Assembly: GCA_028875245.1 (NCBI GenBank)
Contig: JAPPEU010000057.1
Span: 37,489-101,488 of the forward strand
DNA from: Chloroflexota bacterium
Lineage (GTDB): Bacteria > Chloroflexota > Anaerolineae > Aggregatilineales > Phototrophicaceae
DNA length: 64,000 bases
Direction: 5' to 3'
Below, piece after piece: positions 33,803 through 41,871 of this stretch. Positions within the stretch are counted from its first letter, which is position 1, and every line of letters begins with the position of its first letter. The notes beneath the pieces were generated by a model. That model was not told where the DNA came from, did no database searches, and saw only the letters and a program-made list of their open reading frames with translations. Made by a program: the position numbers and the translations under genes.

Positions 33803-35338
33803 TTGAAGCGAAACCACTACGACTTCATCATCATCGGCACGGGCATGGGCGGCGGCACGCTGGCCTATGGCTTGCGCGACAGCGGCGCCCGCATTCTTCT
33901 GCTCGAACGGGGCGACTTCTTGCCGCAAGAGCCGCAGAATTGGCAGGTTGACGCGGTCTTCAAAGAGAATCGCTACAAGCCGGCCGAGAACTGGTTTGAC
34001 GCGTCGGACGGCAGCGCCTTCAAACCCGGCGTCCACTATTATGTCGGCGGCAACACCAAAGTCTACGGGGCCGCCCTGCCGCGTTTGCGTTTGCAAGACT
34101 TTGGCGCGCTCGAGCACGAAGGCGGCACAGCGCCCGCCTGGCCGATTGACTACCGCGATCTCGAACCCTACTATAACCTGGCCGAGGAGTTATTCTTCGT
34201 ACATGGGCGCGCCGGCGACGACCCCGGCGAACCGCCGCGAACGCAGCCTTTTCCCTACCCCGAAGTGCCGCACGAGCCCTATATCGCCGCGCTCATAGAA
34301 AAACTGCGCCGGCAAGGCTTGCAGCCATATTGCCTGCCGATGGCGGTCGACCTGCGCGAAGACGGGCGCTGCATCCGCTGCCAGACCTGCGATGGCTTCC
34401 CTTGCAAGCTGCATGCCAAAGGCGATGCCGAAATCTGCTGCGTGACACCCGCATTGGCGTCGCGGGATATCGAACTCTGGACCCGTTCAAAGGCGCGCCG
34501 CATCCTAACGGACGACAGTGGCAAGCGCGCTGTCGCCGTCGAGGTGGAACGCATGGGGGAAAGGCTTACCGTCTCGGCCGACCGCGTCATCGTCTCTTGC
34601 GGCGCGGTGAATTCGGCCATTCTTCTGCTGCGCTCGCGCAACAGCCGGCATCCGCAGGGCCTTGCTAACTCATCCGGCCAGCTCGGGCGGAATTACATGA
34701 TGCACAACAATACGGCGCTCACCGCCGTCGCGCCGCTGAAAATCAATCCGACCGTCTTCCAAAAGACGATGGCGGTCAACGATTATTATTTCGGCGATGA
34801 TGACTTCCGCTGGCCGATGGGCAATATCCAGGCGCTGGGCAAGCTGCAGGCGGGCATGCTCTCGGCTGCCAAACCCTACTTGCCCAAGCGGCTGCTGACG
34901 GCGATGGCCAATCGCAGCATGGACTGGTGGGTGATGTCGGAAGATTTGCCCGATCCCGAGAATCGCGTCTTCCTCGGCGCCGGCGGCGCGGTGCAGGTGC
35001 AGTGGAGGCCGAACAACCGCGTCGCCCATCAGCAGCTTATCGACCGCGCGATACGCATGATGCGGCGTGCCGGTTACGCCTTCGTCTTCAGCGAGACGCT
35101 CGGCATCGAAACCAATTCGCATCAATGCGGCACGGCCCGCTTCGGCAGGGACCCGGCCGATTCCGTGCTGGATCCCTTCTGCCGGAGCCACGATATCGAG
35201 AATCTTTATGTCGTCGATTCTTCTTTCTTCCCGTCGTCGACGGCGATGAACCCGGCGCTGACGATATGCGCGCAGGCCCTGCGCGTGGCTGATCACTTGC
35301 GCGGCATAGCGCCGCTGGAATCGGCTTTACGCGCATGA
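33803..35338 (+). CDS. GMC-family FAD oxidoreductase with Cys-rich motif, copy 1
   Basis: From TTG 33803 (GAAGG eight bases upstream) the protein has 511 residues; GTG 33788 is an alternative. It opens 'HYDFIIIGTGMGGGTLAYGL', the GMC ADP-binding motif, and ends 'VDSSFFPSSTAMNPALTICAQALRVADHL', as in choline dehydrogenase and gluconate dehydrogenase relatives. A segment 'CIRCQTCDGFPCKLHAK' near residue 193 holds four Cys and occurs in a GMC subgroup. It oxidises an alcohol or sugar hydroxyl, with an unknown acceptor. The stop overlaps the ROK start (ATGA). Confidence 0.8.
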   Translation: MKRNHYDFIIIGTGMGGGTLAYGLRDSGARILLLERGDFLPQEPQNWQVDAVFKENRYKPAENWFDASDGSAFKPGVHYYVGGNTKVYGAALPRLRLQDFGALEHEGGTAPAWPIDYRDLEPYYNLAEELFFVHGRAGDDPGEPPRTQPFPYPEVPHEPYIAALIEKLRRQGLQPYCLPMAVDLREDGRCIRCQTCDGFPCKLHAKGDAEICCVTPALASRDIELWTRSKARRILTDDSGKRAVAVEVERMGERLTVSADRVIVSCGAVNSAILLLRSRNSRHPQGLANSSGQLGRNYMMHNNTALTAVAPLKINPTVFQKTMAVNDYYFGDDDFRWPMGNIQALGKLQAGMLSAAKPYLPKRLLTAMANRSMDWWVMSEDLPDPENRVFLGAGGAVQVQWRPNNRVAHQQLIDRAIRMMRRAGYAFVFSETLGIETNSHQCGTARFGRDPADSVLDPFCRSHDIENLYVVDSSFFPSSTAMNPALTICAQALRVADHLRGIAPLESALRA

Positions 35339-36258
35339 GCCAGGTCATCGGCATTGATCTCGGCGGCAGCAAGATCGCGCTCGGCCTGGTGGATCCACGC
35401 GGCGAGATCCGCGCGCGCCGCCGCATCGACACCAATTCCGAGGCTGGCAGCAAGGCCGTCGTCGAGCGCATCGCCGCCGAAGTCGAGGTGTTGAAGGCGA
35501 CGCTGCCGCCCGAAGAAGCGCTTGCCGCCGTCGGTGTTGGCGCGCCGGGCCCGGTCAATCATGTCAGCGGCGACCTGCTCACCCTGGTCAACCTGCCCGG
35601 CATATCCAACAGCCCCTTCCGCCGCTTGTTGCAAGAGCGCCTGTCTTTGCCCGTCGCGCTGGATCATGACGCCAAAGCAGCCGCCCTCGGCGAATTCCAT
35701 TATGGCGCCGGCCGCGACGGCGACAGCATGATCTACATCGTCATCGGCACCGGCGTCGGCGCCGCCATCATCTATCAGGGCAAGCTGATCTATGGCGAAG
35801 GCAATAGCGCCGGCGAGTCCGGCCACATGACCGTCGACCCCAAGGGGCATCCATGTCACTGCGGCTCGCGCGGCTGCCTCGAGACCTATACCAGCGGGCC
35901 CGCCCTGGCCAAACATTATGCCGCCGCCAGCGGCCAGACCGTCACCGGCGCCGAGGTCAGCGCTCGCGCCCTGGCTGGCGACGAGGTTGCGCTGGAAGTG
36001 TTGGCATCGGCCGGGCGCGCGCTCGGGATCGCCATCGCGTCGCTGGCGATGACACTCAACATTGAGCGATTCGTGATCGGGGGCAGCGTCGCGCTTGCGG
36101 GCGACCTGCTCTTGAATGCGGCGCGTGAATCGCTGACGCTTTATTCGTTCAAGACCGTTTCGGCGAAGGTCAACGTCCGCGCAACATCGCTGGGCGAAGA
36201 TGCGCCGATCCTGGGCGCGGCCTGGCTGGCGCGGCAACGTGCTTGCGGACCGGGGTAG
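35335..36258 (+). CDS. ROK-family sugar kinase
   Basis: The 307-residue protein has 'IGIDLGGSKIALGLVD' (phosphate loop), 'LDHDAKAAALGEFHYGAG' with the catalytic Asp and 'IGTGVGAAIIYQGKL'. 'GHMTVDP...CHCGSRGCLE' is the ROK zinc-binding CxCGxxGCxE motif. It phosphorylates a hexose such as glucose, fructose or an amino sugar with ATP. The 4-bp overlap with the upstream GMC gene and 9-bp gap to the next indicate one operon. With GH32 and phosphohexuloisomerase nearby, a fructokinase role is plausible but unproven. Confidence 0.85.
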   Translation: MSQVIGIDLGGSKIALGLVDPRGEIRARRRIDTNSEAGSKAVVERIAAEVEVLKATLPPEEALAAVGVGAPGPVNHVSGDLLTLVNLPGISNSPFRRLLQERLSLPVALDHDAKAAALGEFHYGAGRDGDSMIYIVIGTGVGAAIIYQGKLIYGEGNSAGESGHMTVDPKGHPCHCGSRGCLETYTSGPALAKHYAAASGQTVTGAEVSARALAGDEVALEVLASAGRALGIAIASLAMTLNIERFVIGGSVALAGDLLLNAARESLTLYSFKTVSAKVNVRATSLGEDAPILGAAWLARQRACGPG

Positions 36259-36267
36259 GGCAGGGCG

Positions 36268-37878
36268 ATGTACCAACACGCGGAGCTGCTGCCGGAAGGC
36301 GCGATACTCCAAGGCTATGATATCTGCATCGTCGGGGCGGGCGCGGCCGGCATCGCCATGGCGCAGCGTCTGGCGCATAGCTCGCTGAAAACGCTCTTGC
36401 TGGTCAGCGGAGCGCCGGGCGATCGCGGCGTGCCGGGCGAGGCGCGTCAATCGCTGTATGGCGGCACGGTCGGTGACTTTCTGGGCCGGGTTGACCCCGA
36501 CTTCCTGCAGCGCTCGCGGCTGAATATGTATGGCGGCACGACCAATCATTTCGGCTTTTGGGCGCGCCCGCTGGATGCTGCCGATATGATGCCGCGCCCG
36601 GGCTATCGCGACGCTGGCTGGCCCATCGACCAAGCGGAATTGCGGCCTTATTATGTCGCCGCCCACGAATTTGGACGCTTTGGTCCTTTCAATTATGACG
36701 ACATGAATTTCTGGGAGCGGGTGCTCTACGCCCGCTGCTTCGCGCCATTGCCCGGCGATAAGATGACGGGCGCGATTATGCGCGCGCAATACGAAGAGAA
36801 CCTGCATGACTTCCAGGTGCAATTCCGCAGGGAGCTGGAAGGGGCGGCCAATCTCACCGTGCTCTTCAACGCCCACCTGCTCTCAATCGAAACTGACGAG
36901 AATCGGCGGCGCGTCAGCGAATTGAACTGCGCCACAATTGTCACGGATGCGGGGGGCCGGGGCGCGGCCGGTAAAACTTTCCGCGTGCGGGCGCGGACCT
37001 GCGTCCTCGCTTGCGGCGGCATCGAAAATGTGCGCCTGCTGCAGCTCTCCGGCGAGCTCGGCAACAACCGGCGCGACATGCTCGGGCGTGGCTTCATGGT
37101 GCATCCGCTCTTGACCAACGCGGCTCGAGTGCATTTTGAGCAGCCGGCGCCGACGGAGGTTCGCAATTTCTTCCGCGAGCAGCAAATCCGGCTGAAACCT
37201 CCCCCCAACTTATTGGGGGGAACGAGGGAGGTGGGCGCGGGCGAATACCGCCACATGGTCGAGCCGCTGGTCAATCCGGAGTTGGTCAATGAATACTTGA
37301 TGTTCAATGCCTGGGGCGTGCTCGCTCCAACACATCAGACCCTGCTTGGCGAACAAATCGGCAACTTCCGCATCATCCTCTACTTCCGCGACGAAGGCTC
37401 CTCGGCGGTCGTCAATTTGAATTGGGAGCAGACGCCGGACGAGAACAGCCGCATCACGCTGGATAGGGGGCGGGTTGATCCCATTTTCGGCCAGCCGGTC
37501 GCCCATGTCGATTGGCGGCTCAACGACATCGACAAAGCAAGCGCCGTCCGCGCGCTGGAGATTGCGCTGGACTACCTGGGGCGGCGAGGAATTCGCAAGC
37601 AGGAGATGATCACGGATGTGAGCGGCGGCGCCGACTGTTGGACCTTCCCGCCGCATGAAGGCGCGCTGGAGACCGGCGATCATCACATGGGCGCGCTGCG
37701 CATGTCCGCTTCGGCCGATGACGGCATCGTCGATATCCATTCACGTTTGCACAGCGTCGACAACCTCTACATCGCCGGCTCGGCGGTGTTTCCGTCCGGC
37801 GGCTACGCCAATCCGACGCTCACGATTGTGGCGCTGGCGCTGCGCCTGGCCGATCATTTGAAGCGAATCCTAAGTTGA
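36268..37878 (+). CDS. GMC-family FAD oxidoreductase, copy 2, with an in-frame repeat insertion
   Basis: The 536-residue protein has 'YDICIVGAGAAGIAMAQRLA' (FAD site), 'MYGGTTNHFGFWARPL' and a C-terminal 'HHMGALRMSASADDG...NLYIAGSAVFPSGGYANPTLTIVALALRLADH' with the GMC active-site His/Asn region. It resembles copy 1 in layout but lacks the Cys cluster. Around residue 311 the residues 'PPPNLLGGTREVG' are encoded by a CCCCCCAA...TTGGGGGG palindrome, apparently inserted without breaking the frame. It may work with copy 1 on successive oxidations. Confidence 0.8.
   Translation: MYQHAELLPEGAILQGYDICIVGAGAAGIAMAQRLAHSSLKTLLLVSGAPGDRGVPGEARQSLYGGTVGDFLGRVDPDFLQRSRLNMYGGTTNHFGFWARPLDAADMMPRPGYRDAGWPIDQAELRPYYVAAHEFGRFGPFNYDDMNFWERVLYARCFAPLPGDKMTGAIMRAQYEENLHDFQVQFRRELEGAANLTVLFNAHLLSIETDENRRRVSELNCATIVTDAGGRGAAGKTFRVRARTCVLACGGIENVRLLQLSGELGNNRRDMLGRGFMVHPLLTNAARVHFEQPAPTEVRNFFREQQIRLKPPPNLLGGTREVGAGEYRHMVEPLVNPELVNEYLMFNAWGVLAPTHQTLLGEQIGNFRIILYFRDEGSSAVVNLNWEQTPDENSRITLDRGRVDPIFGQPVAHVDWRLNDIDKASAVRALEIALDYLGRRGIRKQEMITDVSGGADCWTFPPHEGALETGDHHMGALRMSASADDGIVDIHSRLHSVDNLYIAGSAVFPSGGYANPTLTIVALALRLADHLKRILS
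37201..37236. repeat. Palindromic repeat inserted in frame within GMC copy 2
   Basis: CCCCCCAA (37201-37208) pairs with TTGGGGGG (37213-37220) around a CTTA loop, followed by AACGAGGGAGGTGG. This matches the style of the repeat inside DUF917 copy 3 (CCCCAATGCATTGGGG then a G-rich tail). Right border approximate. Confidence 0.6.
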
Positions 37879-37879
37879 C

Positions 37880-37993
37880 GGGTGAGCGCTCATGTCGCTC
37901 GTCCCAATCCCACTTGTAAATTGTAAGGGCGTCTCGCCGAGACGCCCGTCGTATGACAATTTGAATGTTGACGGGCGCTTCAGCGAAAGGCCC
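37880..37993. repeat. Cluster of REP-like palindromes, one intact and two degenerate
   Basis: The intact unit is GTAAGGGCGTCTCGCCGAGACGCCC (37923-37947, perfect 9-bp stem). Degenerate units lie at 37880-37905 and 37972-37993. They occupy most of the gap between the convergent GMC and ribokinase genes, where they could end transcription from both sides; I see no classical U-run terminator. Confidence 0.65.
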
Positions 37994-38067
37994 CGACAGA
38001 TTATATTTTCGTGACAACTGTGATATGTCGTTTGGCGGTCTGTGCCCGGGCGACCCTTCTTCGCTAA

Positions 38068-38982
38068 CTACTGTGCCCCAAAGTAAAGCGCGTCGACATC
38101 GGCGCGGCAGGGGGCGCTATCGGCCGCGCCCGGCTTGGTCACGCAGAGGGCGGCCGCCGCGTTGGCGAAACGCACCGCATCGCCCAGGGCCATGCCTTCC
38201 GCCAAGCCGACTGCCAGCGCCGCGTTGAAGCTGTCGCCGGCGCCAGTCGTATCGACTGCCTCAACCGCGAAGGTCGGCGTCAGGCTCGTTTCTTCCTGCG
38301 TCACAATTCGCGCGCCTTGGGCGCCAAGCGTCACGACTGCCGTCTGATCGGCCCGGCTTAGCAAAGCGCGCGCCGCCGACGCCACATCATCAAACGCGCC
38401 GCCGCTCAAGGTCTCCAGCTCGATTTCATTCGGCGTCAGGATATCCGCCAGTTGGATCGATTCGGGCGAGGCGCCGTCGGCGGGCGCCGGATTCAATATC
38501 GTCCTGACGCCGAGTTCCTTGGCCGTCCGCAAGGCGTAGGGCACGATAGCGAGATTGATCTCTCGTTGGATGACGAGCATGTCGGCTTCCGCGATCCGCT
38601 CTCGCGCCGCGTCGATGTCGCGCTGCCGCAAACGCAGGTTCGCCCCCAAGACCACGACAATCATGTTCTCGCCGCTGCTATCCACCAGAATCGGCGCGAC
38701 GCCGGTGGCGACCTCCTCATCGCGACTGACAAAATCGTGGTTGACGCCCTCCGCGTCCCAGATTTCATAAGCCAGGTTGGCGAAGACATCGCCGCCCAGC
38801 CGCCCGATGAAACTGATATCGGCGCCAAGGCGGGCCGCCGCCACCGCTTGATTCGAGCCTTTGCCGCCCGCGCCGGTGGCGAAGCGCTTCCCATGGACCG
38901 TCTCGCCGGGCCGTGGCATCCGCTCCATGTACGAAACCAGATCGGCGTTGAAGCTGCCGACCACCACAATCTTCGCTGTCAT
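38068..38982 (-). CDS. rbsK: Ribokinase (PfkB family)
   Basis: The 304-residue protein has 'VVGSFNADLVSYMERMPRPGETV', 'GAGGKGSNQAVAAARLGA' (sugar-binding GG switch) and 'DTTGAGDSFNAALAVGLAEG' with the catalytic Asp and anion hole, all classic for ribokinase. AAGGAAG precedes the ATG. It phosphorylates ribose or a similar pentose at O5. It is divergent from the hexulose-phosphate synthase, sharing an 84-bp gap. Together with HPS/PHI it links pentose and hexose phosphates. Exact sugar specificity could differ. Confidence 0.9.
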   Translation of the reverse strand: MTAKIVVVGSFNADLVSYMERMPRPGETVHGKRFATGAGGKGSNQAVAAARLGADISFIGRLGGDVFANLAYEIWDAEGVNHDFVSRDEEVATGVAPILVDSSGENMIVVVLGANLRLRQRDIDAARERIAEADMLVIQREINLAIVPYALRTAKELGVRTILNPAPADGASPESIQLADILTPNEIELETLSGGAFDDVASAARALLSRADQTAVVTLGAQGARIVTQEETSLTPTFAVEAVDTTGAGDSFNAALAVGLAEGMALGDAVRFANAAAALCVTKPGAADSAPCRADVDALYFGAQ

Positions 38983-38994
38983 GACCGCTTCCTT

Positions 38995-39021
38995 TTGCCT
39001 GGGGCGACGATTTACTATACT
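38995..39021 (+). promoter_or_regulatory. Possible promoter in the ribokinase-HPS divergent gap
   Basis: TTGCCT (38995-39000), a 15-bp spacer and TATACT (39016-39021) face the HPS gene 46 bp downstream. The -35 is weak and the spacer short, so confidence is low. The -10 is AT-rich against a GC-rich background. Confidence 0.35.
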
Positions 39022-39066
39022 GTATTGTGTTCGATTTTCGCCTATCCGACTAGCGATTGGCCGACG

Positions 39067-39717
39067 ATGACAAAATTGCAGCTTGCCCTGGACGCTGACC
39101 TGCCGAGCGCCTTGCGCATTTTATCCGATGCGCATGCGCATATCGACATCGCTGAGATTGGCACGCCGCTTGTCTTTCGCGAGGGCATGCGCGCCCTGCG
39201 CCGCATTCGCGAGGCATTTCCGCAACTGACGCTGATGGCGGACCTGAAGATCATGGATGCCGGCCGCGCCGAAGCTGATATCGCATTCAGCGCCGGGGCC
39301 GACCTCGTCACCGTGATGGCCGCCGCGGCGGACGCGACCATCGCTGGCGCCCTTGAGAGCGCCCGCAGTCATGAAAAACGGGTTATGGTCGATATGATGC
39401 AGATCGCGCATCCGCGGGCGCGGGCGTTGGAGTTGGTGGAGTTGGGCTGTGACCTGCTCTGTTTGCATACCGCTCACGATCAGCAGGCGTCGCAGGCGTC
39501 GCCCTTTGCCCAACTGGCGGATTTACGCGGGGCGCTGCCGGCGGCTGGGCTGGCGATTGCCGGCGGTGTCAAGCTGGCCGACCTGGACCGCATCCTCCCC
39601 TTGAGGCCGCAGGTGATCATAGTCGGCTCAGCCATCACCGGGGCAGCTGATCCGCAAGCGAGCGCCGAACAATTTTTTCAGAGGATAAGAGAATATGGAC
39701 ACACCGGAACTGATTGA
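39067..39717 (+). CDS. hxlA: 3-hexulose-6-phosphate synthase
   Basis: The 216-residue orotidine-decarboxylase-superfamily TIM barrel opens 'LQLALDADLPSAL', has 'IAEIGTPL' and the hallmark 'LMADLKIMDAG' with catalytic Asp-Lys-Asp, and 'GGVKLADLDRI' near the C-terminus. It condenses ribulose 5-phosphate with formaldehyde, or runs in reverse to make pentose phosphate. ATG 39067 was chosen because the family begins here; the ORF-track start lies antisense to ribokinase. The next gene encodes the isomerase and overlaps by 23 bp, so the two are tightly coupled. Confidence 0.85.
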   Translation: MTKLQLALDADLPSALRILSDAHAHIDIAEIGTPLVFREGMRALRRIREAFPQLTLMADLKIMDAGRAEADIAFSAGADLVTVMAAAADATIAGALESARSHEKRVMVDMMQIAHPRARALELVELGCDLLCLHTAHDQQASQASPFAQLADLRGALPAAGLAIAGGVKLADLDRILPLRPQVIIVGSAITGAADPQASAEQFFQRIREYGHTGTD

Positions 39718-40255
39718 CGCCATCCTCGCCGACATTGGCGCTACGCTGGGTCAAGTCGATCCGGCGGCGATCGACGCCATGGGAGACTTGATCCTGGCGG
39801 CGGATCGCGTCTTCATCGCCGGCAAGGGGCGCAGCGGATTGCAGATGAAAGCCTTCGCCATGCGCTTGATGCACCTGGGCGTGACCGTGCATGTCGTGGA
39901 TGACGTGACGACGCCGGCCATCGGCGCCGGTGATCTGCTCTTGCTCGGTTCCGCTTCCGGCCGCACGGGCTCGCTGCTGCGCCATGTCGATACGGCGCAA
40001 CGCGCGGGCGCAAAACTGGCGAGTTTCAGCGGGGATCGCGAGTCGCCGATAGCGCGGGCGGCCGCAACCGTGCTGCACATCCCCGCGAGCAATTTCAAGG
40101 CGAGGCGGCAAACGGGCCAGGAATCGGTTCTGGTGATGGGTTCGCTCTTCGAGCATTGTCTCGGTCTGCTCTGTGACTTGCTCATCATTCGCTTGAAGGC
40201 GGCGCTGGAAGTGGAAGAAGCGGCGATGAACGCGCGGCATGCGAATCTGGAGTGA
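39695..40255 (+). CDS. hxlB: 6-phospho-3-hexuloisomerase
   Basis: The 186-residue SIS-domain protein has 'VFIAGKGRSGLQMKAFAMRLMHLG' and 'LLLGSASGRTGSLLRHV', matching PHI proteins, and 'RQTGQESVLVMGSLFEHC' near the end. It interconverts 3-hexulose 6-phosphate and fructose 6-phosphate, completing the formaldehyde-fixing half of the ribulose monophosphate pathway with HxlA. The 23-bp overlap with hxlA is unusually long. Without a methanol or methylamine oxidase in the window, formaldehyde detoxification or pentose synthesis is more likely than methylotrophy. Confidence 0.85.
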   Translation: MDTPELIDAILADIGATLGQVDPAAIDAMGDLILAADRVFIAGKGRSGLQMKAFAMRLMHLGVTVHVVDDVTTPAIGAGDLLLLGSASGRTGSLLRHVDTAQRAGAKLASFSGDRESPIARAAATVLHIPASNFKARRQTGQESVLVMGSLFEHCLGLLCDLLIIRLKAALEVEEAAMNARHANLE

Positions 40256-40275
40256 ATTTGGGAATGCGAGGCGAT

Positions 40276-41829
40276 ATGAAGCAAACTTACGCGCAAATCC
40301 TGGCGGAGGCCGATCGGGCTGTCGCTGATGCAGCCGGCAAGCTCGCTGGCGATCCCCACCGCCCCAGCTTCCACCTGATGACGGCCGCCAATTGGATCAA
40401 TGACCCGAATGGACCGGTCTATCACGATGGCTATTGGCACATGTTCTTCCAGCACAATCCCTACATCGCCGACTTCGGCCCGATGGGATGGGGGCATGTC
40501 CGCAGCCCGGACCTGGTGAACTGGGAACACTGCCCGATTGCGATCATGCCCACGCCGGGCGGCTATGATGGCGCCGGCTGTTGGTCAGGCAGCGTGGTGA
40601 TTCATGACGGGGCGCCCCACATGATGTATTCCGCCGTCGCCGATATGACGCTCTGGAGCATCAATGACGACATCCCGCCCTCGGACCGCCAGCGCATCCC
40701 GCAGGGCTACTATGACGAATTCCTGCTGGAGATCGATCAAGAGACGCAGTGCATCGCCACAAGCGGGGACGGGATGCTGACCTGGGACAAGCATCCGGCC
40801 AACCCCGTGATTCCGGCGATACCGGCGGGCCTGGATCTGATCGGCTTTCGTGATCCCTTCCTCTGGAAAGAGGAGGACGGACCTTGGCAGATGCTGCTCG
40901 GCTCCGGCATCAAGGGGGCAGGCGGCGTGGCGCTTTTATATCGATCGCCCGATCTTATCGAATGGGAATACCTGAACCCGCTCTACATTGGTGATCCGGC
41001 GGAGAGCGGCATCAACTGGGAATGCCCCAACTTTTTGGATTTGGGCGCGCGGCACATGCTGGTCGTGTCGCCTCATGGGCGGCCGATTTACTGGCTGGGG
41101 GCATACGCTGGGCGAACGTTCCGGCCGGCCGGGGCGGCCCGGCGTCTCGATTGGGGCGATGTCTTCTACGCGCCGAACAGCCTGCGCGATCCGGACGGCC
41201 GCTGGCTGATGTGGGGCTGGGTGCGGGAGGCGCGCCCGCGCGATCAGTACGCGGCGGCCGGTTGGGCCTCCTGCTTGACGCTGCCCCGTGAAATCTCGCT
41301 GGATGCTGTGGGCGGCCTGCGGGTCAAACCGGCGGCGGAGCTGAAGCAGCTGCGCGGCGCCGCGCTGTTTGATGATGCTGTGGATCTTGCGGCCGGCGCT
41401 TCCGATTCGCTCGGCGGGGCAAGTGGAGACCGCTTGGAGATATCCTGTCAGGTCGTAGCGGCGGGTTGCGAGCGGCTCCGCATTCAGTTCCGGCGGACGC
41501 CCGATGGCGGGCAGTTGACCGAGCTGGTCTACGATTTCAGCGCCGGGGCATTGCGTTTGCTGCGAGACAAGTCTACCGATGCGGCCGAGGTTGCGGTGGA
41601 GCCCTGCGAATGCCGGCTGGAGCTATCCGAAAACGAGGCCTTGGATCTGACAATTTATTTGGACAACTCCGTCGTCGAGGTCTACGCCAATGACAAGCTG
41701 ACGCTGACCAGCCGCATCTATCCGACGCGCGCTGAGGCCCAGGGATTGTCGATCGGCTGCGATGACGGCTCCGCGCGGGCGCAGGTGGCAATTTGGCCAA
41801 TGAGTAGCATTTGGAGCGACACAAGTTAA
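40276..41829 (+). CDS. Glycoside hydrolase family 32 (fructan/sucrose hydrolase)
   Basis: The 517-residue protein has 'WINDPNG' with the nucleophile Asp43, 'FRDP' (Asp193, transition-state stabiliser) and 'WECPNF' with the acid/base Glu249. These give the five-bladed propeller active site of GH32, followed by a C-terminal beta sandwich ('LDNSVVEVYAND'). No signal peptide is seen, so it probably cleaves imported sucrose or fructo-oligosaccharide. Alternative starts are GTG 40252 (4-bp overlap with hxlB) and ATG 40264. Fructose released could feed the ROK kinase and PHI. Confidence 0.85.
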   Translation: MKQTYAQILAEADRAVADAAGKLAGDPHRPSFHLMTAANWINDPNGPVYHDGYWHMFFQHNPYIADFGPMGWGHVRSPDLVNWEHCPIAIMPTPGGYDGAGCWSGSVVIHDGAPHMMYSAVADMTLWSINDDIPPSDRQRIPQGYYDEFLLEIDQETQCIATSGDGMLTWDKHPANPVIPAIPAGLDLIGFRDPFLWKEEDGPWQMLLGSGIKGAGGVALLYRSPDLIEWEYLNPLYIGDPAESGINWECPNFLDLGARHMLVVSPHGRPIYWLGAYAGRTFRPAGAARRLDWGDVFYAPNSLRDPDGRWLMWGWVREARPRDQYAAAGWASCLTLPREISLDAVGGLRVKPAAELKQLRGAALFDDAVDLAAGASDSLGGASGDRLEISCQVVAAGCERLRIQFRRTPDGGQLTELVYDFSAGALRLLRDKSTDAAEVAVEPCECRLELSENEALDLTIYLDNSVVEVYANDKLTLTSRIYPTRAEAQGLSIGCDDGSARAQVAIWPMSSIWSDTS

Positions 41830-41871
41830 ACTAATCCCTGTCGATAATCTCCTTTCGGAAAGGACTATGAA

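Noticed and set aside
35293-36876. 527-residue ORF on the minus strand
   Set aside because: It is antisense to the ROK kinase and both GMC genes, all of which have clear motifs; the long frame reflects GC bias at third positions.
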